Positions 7,455 to 15,086 of a stretch of 64,000 bases of DNA are shown piece after piece. Numbering within the stretch: the first letter of the stretch is position 1; each line of letters starts with the position of its first letter. The translations under genes were made by a program, and so were the position numbers. Source of the DNA: Streptomyces actinomycinicus. GTDB lineage: Bacteria; Actinomycetota; Actinomycetes; Streptomycetales; Streptomycetaceae. The DNA lies in the NCBI RefSeq assembly GCF_016741775.1, contig NZ_JAERRK010000025.1, positions 62,001 to 126,000 of the forward strand, given 5' to 3'. Below the pieces are notes generated by a model, which was given only the letters and a program-made list of their open reading frames with translations, was not told where the DNA came from and ran no database searches.

Positions 7455-9658
7455 AGCCCGTCCGCCTCCAGGTTCTGGCGGCCAAACTTCTGCAGCGTGT
7501 AGAACTCCTCGTCGCTGGTCGGGGTGGTCTGCTCCCAGTCCAGGGCGCCCTTGAGGAGGTAGTCGCCCGGCTGCCCGCTGTAGGGCCAGTCCGGCCGCAC
7601 GGTGGTGTAGATGGCGTCCGTACGGAACGCCAGGATCGAACCGGCCGGCAGGTGCAGGGCGCCGGCCGGGACTCCCTTGCCGACCTTGACGTCGCCGGTC
7701 TTCTCGTCCTGCCCGACGACCACGCTCTGGTGCGTCGACAGCAGCGCCGCACGCGCGGCCGACCACACCGCGGCCGCCCACTCCGGGTGCGCGTACGGAT
7801 CCCGCGCGAACCCGCCGTAGCGCTGCCAGGTGACGTGCGTGTCCGTGATCCCGGTCAGATGCGCGCCGTCGGGGATCTCCGGCGTGGACCCGTCCTTGTT
7901 GAGTTCCACGGACCCGGTAGTGATCTTCGGGCGCTGCGCGAACGTCCCGATCCCGTACAGCAGGATCGACCGCACCGCCCGCGCCGCCAGCCGGAACGCC
8001 CACCGCATCGACTCATCCCCGTGCGCAGTGGACCAGCGCAGCAGGTGATTCCACACGCTCTTCAGCTTCGTCGACCACTCCTGCAGCGGCCGCTGGTTCT
8101 TCTCCCACACCATCCCGTCCAGGACCTCGATCCGCCACGGCATGATCGGGTTACGGAGGGCCAGGTTGACCTCCGCGCCTCCCGCCCACGTGACGAACGT
8201 CTGCCCCGGCTCGTACGGGTAGTGCCAGGACCGCTCCCCGGGCGCCGGCGCGGGCAGCAGCCCGACGTGCTCCCACCTCTCCGGGATGGTGACCTTCACC
8301 TGCCAGTGCGACGGCGAATACAGCACATCCGCCATCTCCTTGTCGCTCAACGCAGCGAACGAGGACCTCGTCATCCGGCGCGGAACGCCGGTCGGCGAGG
8401 TGGAGCAATGCCGGGCGTAGGCGAACGTGCGGTCCAGCTCGTACCAGGCCGGAACCTTCGCCGGCACCCGAGGCGGCGTGATCAACTCAGTGCGGCCCTG
8501 CCCGGCCGTCGCGTGCAGCAGACCACGGATCTCCTGGGACAGCACGGGATATCCCTCCGCCCACCGGCCCCGCTCCGGGATGGTGCGCGTCCACAGGTCA
8601 CGGCCGGTCTGCGACGGCGACCCCATCAGCACCACGTCCCGCCACTTCTCGTGCAACGCCTTCCACAGCTCCACAAAGGCCTGCCGCACGATCTCCGGGG
8701 ACGCACCCTCCGGATCGAACCACTCACCCACGGACCGGATCTCGGTGTGCTGGTCGCCGCGCTGCCACCGGCCCACCGGATTACGGGGGTGGACCAGGTG
8801 CCCGGCCTGCCGGTCCTTGCCACGCGAGGACTCCACCTGCCAGCCCTCCGGCAACGGACCATTCAGCCACGCGGCGACCGCATCCTTGAGCCACTCATGC
8901 CGGGCCGCGTCCCGGTGCCACGGATCGCCCCCGGTCACGTAGATCCGCTCGATCGAGGCCGGGACCGTCGCGTACACCGCGGTCAGGATCTCCGCCACGC
9001 TCGCGCGCCCCAGCTCCAGCCGGGCACTCCCGCCGCTCCACACCAGAACACCGGACGCGGCGTCGAGGAACGCCATCTGCCGCACGGCCTGCTTGAAGTT
9101 CGGCCGGGCCGACACCAGGTTCGACTCCGCCCTGAACCAGCGATCGCCGTCGGCCCCGACCGGGATCGACGGCAATTCACGTGCCGGCGCTTCTCCGGCT
9201 GGCTGCAGGGGCTGAGCCGTCGAGGCCTGCTCGGTCGGCGCGGACGCGGCAGTGCCGGGAGCCGATTCCTCGTCCTGGCCCTCTGGCTCCTGCTCTTCGA
9301 CCGGGGTCGGCGGCGTACCCAGGTCGGAAGCAGCGGATACGGCAGGTTCCTTGATCGCTTGCGCGGCCGCCTCCGCCTCGGAGCGATCACCGGTGGACTC
9401 CGTGGCCACGTTGTCCGCCGCGGGCTCGCTGGCGGGCGCCTGGGGGCCCAGGCGGGGCACGAGGGCGACGATGTCGATCACCGACAAGCCGGCCGACGTG
9501 GCCAACCGATCGGCCTTCGCCTTCTCGTACTCGCCCAGCGCAGCGATCTTCCTGTCCCGGTCGGCCAGCAACTTCTTCAGCTGGCGCTCCAAGGGCCTGA
9601 TCTCGTCACGCAGTTCACGCAGGTCGGCAAGGCCGGCGGTGTAGCTCTTGGCGTCCAT
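7451..9658 (-). CDS. Family-B DNA polymerase-like protein (telomere replication)
   Basis: A 735-residue protein. Residues 1-165 are a coiled-coil followed by a low-complexity linker. The rest shows an order of motifs like a family-B palm: a GQGRTEL turn (about 386-392) like the YxGG/GGRxE region, ELDRTFAYAR (407-416) like motif A with D409, RAVRSILLYGIG (560-571) like motif B ending in YG, and FRTDAIY (678-684) like motif C with D681. No clear N-terminal exonuclease motifs. The first gene of a coupled operon with the candidate terminal protein, it is driven by an ATGCAT-box promoter at 9703-9743. It may be the Tac-type partner known from SCP1. The polymerase assignment is my motif reading, not a database match. 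Confidence 0.5.
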   Translation of the reverse strand: MDAKSYTAGLADLRELRDEIRPLERQLKKLLADRDRKIAALGEYEKAKADRLATSAGLSVIDIVALVPRLGPQAPASEPAADNVATESTGDRSEAEAAAQAIKEPAVSAASDLGTPPTPVEEQEPEGQDEESAPGTAASAPTEQASTAQPLQPAGEAPARELPSIPVGADGDRWFRAESNLVSARPNFKQAVRQMAFLDAASGVLVWSGGSARLELGRASVAEILTAVYATVPASIERIYVTGGDPWHRDAARHEWLKDAVAAWLNGPLPEGWQVESSRGKDRQAGHLVHPRNPVGRWQRGDQHTEIRSVGEWFDPEGASPEIVRQAFVELWKALHEKWRDVVLMGSPSQTGRDLWTRTIPERGRWAEGYPVLSQEIRGLLHATAGQGRTELITPPRVPAKVPAWYELDRTFAYARHCSTSPTGVPRRMTRSSFAALSDKEMADVLYSPSHWQVKVTIPERWEHVGLLPAPAPGERSWHYPYEPGQTFVTWAGGAEVNLALRNPIMPWRIEVLDGMVWEKNQRPLQEWSTKLKSVWNHLLRWSTAHGDESMRWAFRLAARAVRSILLYGIGTFAQRPKITTGSVELNKDGSTPEIPDGAHLTGITDTHVTWQRYGGFARDPYAHPEWAAAVWSAARAALLSTHQSVVVGQDEKTGDVKVGKGVPAGALHLPAGSILAFRTDAIYTTVRPDWPYSGQPGDYLLKGALDWEQTTPTSDEEFYTLQKFGRQNLEADGL

Positions 9659-9702
9659 CAGACAGTGACTTCCTTCGGAGATCGCCGGAACAACCGCGAC
9701 CT

Positions 9703-9743
9703 ATTTTGCAGATCGTGACTATGCATAGTCAAGCTATGCGTTA
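9703..9743 (-). promoter_or_regulatory. ATGCAT-box promoter P1 of the polymerase operon
   Basis: Contains the perfect 14-bp palindrome GACTATGCATAGTC (9717-9730) and a half site CTATGCGTTA (9734-9743). On the minus strand TTGACT (9732-9727) is followed after 18 nt by CAAAAT (9708-9703). It shares its layout with promoters at 21467, 23263, 37573 and 50725. Confidence 0.65.
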
Positions 9744-9795
9744 CTCGTAGGTGCTGCCGTGCCCGGACAGTCCAGCAGGAGATGCACACCACCGC

Positions 9796-11187
9796 TCACC
9801 CCACCACCGAATCCGCGCCGGAACCCTGCATGCTCCCAGACCCGACCGACAGCGACTCGGGCCCCATCAGCTCACCCATGACGTCCCGCAGGTTCCGGCA
9901 CGACGAGCACAGGCCCGACGGCTCGGTCGGCGGAACCCGCTTCTTCGAGCCGGGGATGTTGCACGAGCCGCTGCACTCCGGCCAGCCCAGGCACCGAGGG
10001 CACTTGTCGCACCCGTCGGCGACAGCCGGACTCCCGCAATCCGTGCACTCGCGCATCACGCGGCTGATCTCGCCCGACCAGGCCGGAGGCGTCCAGACCT
10101 CATCGGTGTCCCCGTACGGCGACTCGCTCCCGTACGGCGCAGCCGACTGCGCCGGGATGGGTGCGGCTGCCGACGGAGCCGGCCCGCTCGCAGCCCGTCG
10201 CAACCGGCCCGCGATGATCGCCTCACGAGTCGTCGTGATCTTCTGCGGCCAGGGCCGGCCGGCGACGACATAGCGGACCAGCTCCGCTGTCCAACCGCTC
10301 GCCAGCATTCCGGTCACGACCTTGCCCTGCTCGGCCAGCACCGGCCCGGTCAGCAGGAACTCCGGACCGCGCTCCTGGGCGATCGCGTTGAGCAACTGCA
10401 CGCCGGGCGAGTCATAGACGACGGCCTCCGTCCGCATGCCCTTTGAGTCGGAGAGATCCCCCGTCCCGTCCGTCCCTCCGTCCCGCTCGGCGTCGCGCGC
10501 GGGATCTGCAGACGAAGGACGGACGGAAGGAAGGGTGGGTTCTCGAGAAGGGTTATCGACTGGGTTCTTGATATTGGGCGTCATGGGTGACGCCACCCTC
10601 CCGTCATGGGTGACGCCAGGGGTGGCGTCATGGGTGACGGGACCCCCCTCTCCTTGGGGTGGCGTCATGGGTGACGCCACCCCCTCAGCAGCACCATCCT
10701 TCGGGTCGGCCGTCGGCGCCGACGGCGCCGCCTTCCGGCCGCCCTTCGGCATGATCCCGGCATCCTTCTTGGCCTTCACCCGCGCCGCCGTGACCGTCTC
10801 CGCGACGTCCTTGGCCTTCTGGTCCGGGCCGAGAGGATCAACCCACTCCCCGCGCCAGAAAGCCGCGTCGTTCAGCTGGTAGACGTTCGCGTCGTTGAGC
10901 TTGGGGTTATCCGGGTCCGTACGGCGCTCGATGCGAAAGAGCCCGGCGACCTCGCCCTCGAGGAGAGTGCGATCCAGAGTCTTCTCGGACACGCCCAGCT
11001 GCGCCGCCAGCTCGCGCCGGTACGGCTTGCCGCGCCCGGTGTCACGTACGCCTACGTCGGCGTACGTGACGAGGATTGAATAGAGCGTGCGCAGGTTGGT
11101 CGTGTACCGGGGATCACACACCCACTGCGACACGACCTGGCCGAACGGCAGGCCGCCGCCCCGGCGCACCTCGGGAGAAAGGCTCAT
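9796..11187 (-). CDS. Winged-helix replication-initiator-like protein
   Basis: A 463-residue protein (a start 14 codons earlier is possible; ATG 11187 follows a GGGGG-rich site). Residues about 10-115 look like a winged helix of plasmid Rep/DnaD type (TNLRTLYSILVTYADVGV, then RRELAAQLGVSEKTLDRTL). A long disordered linker follows, encoded partly by iteron DNA. The C-terminus is a Cys-rich zinc domain (CTDCGSP, CDKCPRC, CSGSC, CSSC). Located just upstream of the polymerase operon, it is a good candidate for the replicon's initiator, but a regulator is not excluded. Confidence 0.5.
   Translation of the reverse strand: MSLSPEVRRGGGLPFGQVVSQWVCDPRYTTNLRTLYSILVTYADVGVRDTGRGKPYRRELAAQLGVSEKTLDRTLLEGEVAGLFRIERRTDPDNPKLNDANVYQLNDAAFWRGEWVDPLGPDQKAKDVAETVTAARVKAKKDAGIMPKGGRKAAPSAPTADPKDGAAEGVASPMTPPQGEGGPVTHDATPGVTHDGRVASPMTPNIKNPVDNPSREPTLPSVRPSSADPARDAERDGGTDGTGDLSDSKGMRTEAVVYDSPGVQLLNAIAQERGPEFLLTGPVLAEQGKVVTGMLASGWTAELVRYVVAGRPWPQKITTTREAIIAGRLRRAASGPAPSAAAPIPAQSAAPYGSESPYGDTDEVWTPPAWSGEISRVMRECTDCGSPAVADGCDKCPRCLGWPECSGSCNIPGSKKRVPPTEPSGLCSSCRNLRDVMGELMGPESLSVGSGSMQGSGADSVVG
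10577..10678. repeat. Four palindromic iterons
   Basis: Four copies of an 18-bp dyad, GGCGTCA-TGGG-TGACGCC, at 10577-10594 (perfect), 10600-10617 (one arm changed at its outer bases), 10624-10641 and 10661-10678 (perfect). Centre spacing is 23, 24 and 37 bp. They lie inside the Rep-like frame, in its low-complexity linker, as is common for Streptomyces plasmid origins. Confidence 0.75.
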
Positions 11188-11601
11188 CGGCCTCGCCCCC
11201 CAGTTCGATTGGAAGCCACGGCCTGGCACGGCCGGGCGATGCTCGAGGAGGCGGATGGCGAGCCGTGGGCCCGTGAGATTGCCCTCGCGGGGCCCGGTGG
11301 TGCCGCTCTCTGGCCGAGCGGCCGAGCAGCAGGGTGGTGCTGGTATGACACGTACGGTCCCTTGATCAAAGGGAGCCGATGATCAGCAGATGAACGTGAC
11401 TCGGCCTACATGATCGAAGCCGCAGTAGAGCTTCGACGGTGAGCCTGACTATCCTGTCCTTGGTGACCGCGGGCCCCTGGTGGTCCAGGCACCCAGCGCG
11501 GTCACCGCGCTGACCACGACTCCGATGCTTGCCGGCGGGGGAGTCGCTTCGACGGCCGTTCCTGTTCCCGCAGGGCGGCCGTCAGTCGTTTCTGAGCTAG
11601 G
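11188..11601. other. Intergenic region upstream of the Rep-like gene
   Basis: About 410 bp without a supported gene. It should hold the promoter of the Rep-like gene. A small dyad TCCCTT-gatca-AAGGGA near 11358-11374 could be an operator. No further repeat of the 18-bp iteron is seen here. Confidence 0.4.
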
Positions 11602-12279
11602 TCACGGAGCTGTTCTCCTCGAAGCTGGGGGGAGCGATGCAGGGCGCCAGAGACGCCAGTCATGGCCGGGCAGGTCATAGCCGGTCAACTGTGGGGGCAG
11701 TGGGCCCTCGTAGCCGAGGCAGCTGCACCAGCCGGAGTCGTAGACATCGTCGTGCATGCAGTAGTGCGGTCGCACGGGGTTGTGAGCTGCGATGGGGTGG
11801 CGGCAGCGGCAGGTGAACGGGTCGGCGACTTGCTGCGCGCCTCGCGGTGGGGGAACCCACATCGGCCAGGCACCAACCTTCCGTCGCTGCGGGTCAACCG
11901 TGAGTAGGTTCCCAGGCGTGGGCTCTGGTACGAAGCGTTCGATTTTGAAGTGAGCACGCAGATGGGGCTTGTAACGCTTGCCCTTCAAGTTGCCGCGCAC
12001 CACCTCCTCGACGGCGGCAGAGACCACTGCTGCAGGGTCAGCGCCAGAAAGGTCAAACCACTCCCCATGGGTGCGCTGCGCCGCAAAGTAGCGATGGAGT
12101 GCCGCCTCGAGCTCCGCCCCACCGGGAAAGGTGCAAAGGAGCTGGAGGGGCAGCGGCGACATGCTCTGCAGGGCACGGAGGCGTTGCTCCACATCGCGAG
12201 AGCGGCCGATCTTCACCGTCTGACAGCCCGGGCTCCCGATCACATAGACCCGTTCGATCTGGGCTTGTTTCGGCGTCAT
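11602..12279 (-). CDS. GIY-YIG nuclease-family protein (T5orf172/MUG113 type)
   Basis: The N-terminal 75 residues match the GIY-YIG-like T5orf172 fold: RVYVIGSPGCQTVKIGRS, QRLRALQSMSPLPL, and AELEAALHRYFAAQRTHGEWFDL. Members are nucleases or DNA-binding proteins of phages and plasmids. The C-terminal half holds a Cys/His cluster (FTCRCRHPIAAH, HYCMHDD, CSCLG) likely to bind zinc. Start at ATG 12279, chosen because GAGG lies 5 nt upstream. It lies 32 bp downstream of an XRE regulator on the same strand, so they may be co-transcribed. Catalytic activity cannot be judged. Confidence 0.65.
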   Translation of the reverse strand: MTPKQAQIERVYVIGSPGCQTVKIGRSRDVEQRLRALQSMSPLPLQLLCTFPGGAELEAALHRYFAAQRTHGEWFDLSGADPAAVVSAAVEEVVRGNLKGKRYKPHLRAHFKIERFVPEPTPGNLLTVDPQRRKVGAWPMWVPPPRGAQQVADPFTCRCRHPIAAHNPVRPHYCMHDDVYDSGWCSCLGYEGPLPPQLTGYDLPGHDWRLWRPASLPPASRRTAP

Positions 12280-12311
12280 TACCTCATCCCCCTCGTGCCT
12301 ATGGGCAGTGA

Positions 12312-13559
12312 TCACGAATCCTGGGCGTCAGCCCGTTCGGCCAGCGCACGCAATTCTTCAGGTGCTGCCGTCCCAGCGAGGAGCACAAGTTCGCGGATAG
12401 CGCTTCGAGCCGCCACGTGCGTCCGCAGCAGCTCCGGTGCGAGCCCTTCGGCACGGAGTAGACAGTCCAAGGCTTCGCCAGCTTGCCGGCGCTGGACGTA
12501 CGCGCGACCAAGGTCCATGAGCAGTCGAGCTTGCCGTTCGGCGGAGAGCCCCTCCGTGTTGAGGGACTCTCCGATGTCGATCGCTTCGCCCGCATCACCC
12601 AAATCCACGGCCGTGGCAACTGCTTGGATCTCGACGTTGGTAGGCCCGAACTCGAGGTTGAAGTCGTTGCGGTCGGCGCCGAGCTCCCTCGCTACGCCTC
12701 GGGCTTCGTCGAGCTCAGCCTTGGCAGCGGACCGCCGGCCAGCTCGTGCATGGACGAGGGCGAGGACGAGATGCAGGGACCCCAGGACGGAGTGCTCCTC
12801 GGGGGTCGGAGAGCGGTCGGCGATGTGATCGCGAAGCGTCTGTACTGCGGTGCGGGCTGCATACTCGGCCTGGTCGAGGTGCTTGAGGCGCACGAAGGCA
12901 TGGACCAGCCGATAGATCGCAGCGCAGACCTCGAGGGGCTGCCCGGACGCCTCGGCAGCGCGGATTGCTCGGTCCGCTGCGATCCAGGCCGCGTCTGCTT
13001 CATCCTGTCGGACGAAGGCAGCCGCGAGGGCTTGGTACGTGCGGGCGAGAAGTCTGAGGACGGTGACGCGATCGTCTCCGGTGGCGACTCGTGCCGCGCG
13101 TTCGAGGGCAGGCACCAACGTTTGCAAGTTCGTGGTCAGTTCGACGAACGCCGACTGGTGAGCGAGGTCCCAGACGGTCTCAACCCGGCGAGCGAGGTCT
13201 GCCGTTGATGGGGCTGAGTCCTGTTCACTCCCACGGCCAGGGAGCAGAACGTCGAGAGCTGGATGTCCGGAGATCAGCAGGCGCGCACCATCGAGATCGT
13301 TGGTGGCCGAAGGTGAGGGGAGTTCCTCCGGGGCCGCAGCCGGCAGGGATGGCTCCAGTTGGTGGAGAGCCACGCCTAGCTGGTCAGCGAGAGCTCGAAG
13401 GGCATCGAGCCGCTTGACAGGGATCGCCCCACGCTCAACCTGGGAGACCCAGCTTGCGGATTTCCCGAGGCGCCCGGCCAAGCCCTGCTGGTCGAGTCCC
13501 GCGCGCTTGCGGAACTCCTTGACTCGTCGGCCGAACTCGCGCTGCTGATCGTCCGTCAC
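12312..13559 (-). CDS. XRE-family regulator with TPR-like domain
   Basis: A 415-residue regulator: residues 8-63 form a Cro/C1-type helix-turn-helix (LDQQGLAGRLGKSASWVSQVERG), then helical repeats of tetratricopeptide type fill the rest. This is a very common Streptomyces architecture whose ligand is usually unknown. Its GTG start shares one base with the TAG of the upstream monooxygenase-fold gene, so the two are translated together. It is one of two such regulators in the window (the other at 47639). Confidence 0.85.
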   Translation of the reverse strand: MTDDQQREFGRRVKEFRKRAGLDQQGLAGRLGKSASWVSQVERGAIPVKRLDALRALADQLGVALHQLEPSLPAAAPEELPSPSATNDLDGARLLISGHPALDVLLPGRGSEQDSAPSTADLARRVETVWDLAHQSAFVELTTNLQTLVPALERAARVATGDDRVTVLRLLARTYQALAAAFVRQDEADAAWIAADRAIRAAEASGQPLEVCAAIYRLVHAFVRLKHLDQAEYAARTAVQTLRDHIADRSPTPEEHSVLGSLHLVLALVHARAGRRSAAKAELDEARGVARELGADRNDFNLEFGPTNVEIQAVATAVDLGDAGEAIDIGESLNTEGLSAERQARLLMDLGRAYVQRRQAGEALDCLLRAEGLAPELLRTHVAARSAIRELVLLAGTAAPEELRALAERADAQDS

Positions 13560-13882
13560 TACCTCTCCCGTGCAGACACTGGCCTCTTGCCAGCAACTTC
13601 GTTGAGGAACGTCACTTCAGTGTCGGTCAGGAACTGTTCGCGCTCTGCCAGGAACCGCTTAACGTGCAGCTGCTCCTCGTGGCGATCGAACGCCTCGCGA
13701 TCTTCGTACAGCTCGTAGAACACGCGAACGTTCGGCTCGCCCTCCGGAACATGGCTGACGTAGACCAAAGTCCCCGGTTCGCGTGAGCGGATCTCCTCCA
13801 GGGTCTCCGCCACCAGTCGGTCGAAGCCTGCGGCTGCGGACGCGTCTCGAGTGGTGAAGCGAACTACCAGGCCAAACGGCAT
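13559..13882 (-). CDS. Antibiotic biosynthesis monooxygenase-fold protein
   Basis: A 107-residue single ABM domain (dimeric alpha-beta barrel): VVRFTTRDAS, then PGTLVYVSHVPEGEP, YELYEDREAFDRHEEQLHVKR. Such proteins oxidise quinol-like compounds or degrade haem; there is no residue pattern here that selects a substrate. It is the first gene of an operon with the XRE regulator. The 290-bp upstream region is shared with the divergent transfer operon. Confidence 0.8.
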   Translation of the reverse strand: MPFGLVVRFTTRDASAAAGFDRLVAETLEEIRSREPGTLVYVSHVPEGEPNVRVFYELYEDREAFDRHEEQLHVKRFLAEREQFLTDTEVTFLNEVAGKRPVSARER

Positions 13883-13991
13883 GTGCCTCTCCTCATCGTC
13901 AGGTCAGCGCGGCGATCACCATCTCACACTTCAGCAGGATAGCGACAGTGGCGCACCGCAGTGGAATCGCTGAGAACTTGAATTCCATCGG

Positions 13992-14020
13992 TTGACTCGC
14001 AAGTTTTTTGCGCCTAGCTT
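13992..14020 (+). promoter_or_regulatory. Promoter of the transfer operon
   Basis: TTGACT (13992-13997), 17-nt spacer, TAGCTT (14015-14020). The spacer contains a GCAA-TTTTTT-TTGC-like small dyad. It lies upstream of an operator-like dyad (ATTCGG-catgt-CCGAAT) and a leader hairpin. Confidence 0.5.
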
Positions 14021-14063
14021 CAGGAGGCAGATGCTCCGCAGTCCCCGGGCTGCGGAAGCCTCT

Positions 14064-14138
14064 ATTCGGCATGTCCGAATGCCGTCTGAACAGCGAAAAC
14101 GGCTCTCCGGGTGGTCTTGGCAGAGACCCGGAGAGCCG
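14064..14138 (+). promoter_or_regulatory. Operator-like dyad and leader hairpin
   Basis: The dyad ATTCGG-catgt-CCGAAT (14064-14080) would sit in the transcribed leader. It is followed by a perfect 13-bp stem (14100-14112 with 14126-14138, core GGCTCTCCGGGT) and a 13-nt loop, 34 nt before the start codon. It could attenuate or stabilise the transfer mRNA; it is not followed by a T-run. Confidence 0.5.
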
Positions 14139-14172
14139 TCGTAACGGCCGTCAACTGAAGTGGAGAACGACC

Positions 14173-14664
14173 GTGTCAACGATTCTCGCAGGTAAGCGAC
14201 CGACGGAACAGCGCGTACAGGACGCGGGTTCGGGGCTGCTGGCTGCGGCGTTCGAGCGTCACGCCGACGCGCTGCTGGCCTACATCCGCGGGCACAACGA
14301 GCTGCCAGCTCACACGGACTCGTACGGGGTGGAGGACCTGGCCGCCGAGGTGTGGCTGGAGTTCGCGACGAACCTCGACCGGGTCGACGAGCGGGTCCTG
14401 GACTTCTCGTACGTGCGGTTGACGGCGAACAAGGTTGTCCGCAGGGCGGCGAAGGCCGAGACCGTCGAGGTGCCGGTTGGCTTCGCCGGCGGTGAGCAGG
14501 GACTCGCCGTCGAGGGCGCCGAGTTCGGTGACGACGAGGGCTACGCGGTGGCTCCGCTGGAGCCGGTGGCGAAGCTCGGTGACCCCCTGATCGTGGGTAG
14601 GCCCCGCGCCGGCATGGGCGTCGGGCTGGTCCGCCACCTGTTCGATGCGGGGGTGGCGGCGTGA
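14173..14664 (+). CDS. Sigma-region-2-like protein, truncated
   Basis: A 163-residue protein starting at GTG 14173 (GGAGAA 5 nt upstream). Residues about 23-95 resemble region 2 of ECF sigma factors (AAFERHADALLAYIRG, EDLAAEVWLEFATNL, FSYVRLTANKVVRR). There is no region 4, so it is unlikely to act as a full sigma factor; it may be a transfer-module regulator derived from one. It is the first gene of the transfer operon, overlapping the next by GTGA. Confidence 0.5.
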   Translation: MSTILAGKRPTEQRVQDAGSGLLAAAFERHADALLAYIRGHNELPAHTDSYGVEDLAAEVWLEFATNLDRVDERVLDFSYVRLTANKVVRRAAKAETVEVPVGFAGGEQGLAVEGAEFGDDEGYAVAPLEPVAKLGDPLIVGRPRAGMGVGLVRHLFDAGVAA

Positions 14665-15086
14665 GTGCGGCGACTACGACTTCGACGCGGACCAAGCTGT
14701 CCGCCCCGCAGCTCACGGTCATCCAGGCGCAGGCCCTCGTCACCACCTGGTTGATCACCGGATTCGTAGCCTTCGGTGTCGCCTGGGGCCTGGGACTGCA
14801 GGCCGCCTGGTGGCACCGCGTCCTGCTGGCGCTCCCGGTCCTTGGCCTGGGCGTGGCGGATGCGTACGGCGTCGACCATGTCATGGACTTCCGTGCCCGG
14901 CTCACCCGCACGCTCGCTGACCTGGGCTGGGTGCAGATCCCGCTCGCGATCGGCGGCGGTGCGTGGTTGCTCGGGCTGGTGCCCGTGGTCGGCACCCGTC
15001 TGGTGGTCGGTGGGCTGATCGTCCTGGTTGCCGTGCTGTACCGCTACGCGCCGCATGCGGCGGCCCCGGCTGGAGGTGCCCGATGA
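14661..15086 (+). CDS. Small membrane protein, probable plasmid spread protein
   Basis: 141 residues with about four hydrophobic segments (VTTWLITGFVAFGVAWGL, VLLALPVLGLGVA, AIGGGAWLLGLVP, LVVGGLIVLVAVLY). Small multi-span proteins encoded next to traB in Streptomyces plasmids act as Spd proteins in spread of the plasmid along the recipient mycelium. GTG start overlaps the upstream stop; its own stop overlaps the next ATG. Confidence 0.6.
   Translation: MSAATTTSTRTKLSAPQLTVIQAQALVTTWLITGFVAFGVAWGLGLQAAWWHRVLLALPVLGLGVADAYGVDHVMDFRARLTRTLADLGWVQIPLAIGGGAWLLGLVPVVGTRLVVGGLIVLVAVLYRYAPHAAAPAGGAR

Noticed and set aside
6412..9658. Canonical Tap-Tpg telomere pair
   Set aside because: Neither protein resembles Tap (N-terminal XRE domain) or Tpg (about 184 residues) in sequence or length.
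7190..9718. 842-codon plus-strand frame
   Set aside because: Arg/Pro/His-rich translation typical of an antisense shadow of the polymerase-like gene; no ribosome site.
11358..11374. Dyad TCCCTT-gatca-AAGGGA as a telomere-like palindrome
   Set aside because: A single short dyad; replicon ends carry series of palindromes, none of which are seen in the window.
14173..14664. Full ECF sigma factor
   Set aside because: Only region-2-like sequence is present; no region 4 or -35-binding HTH.
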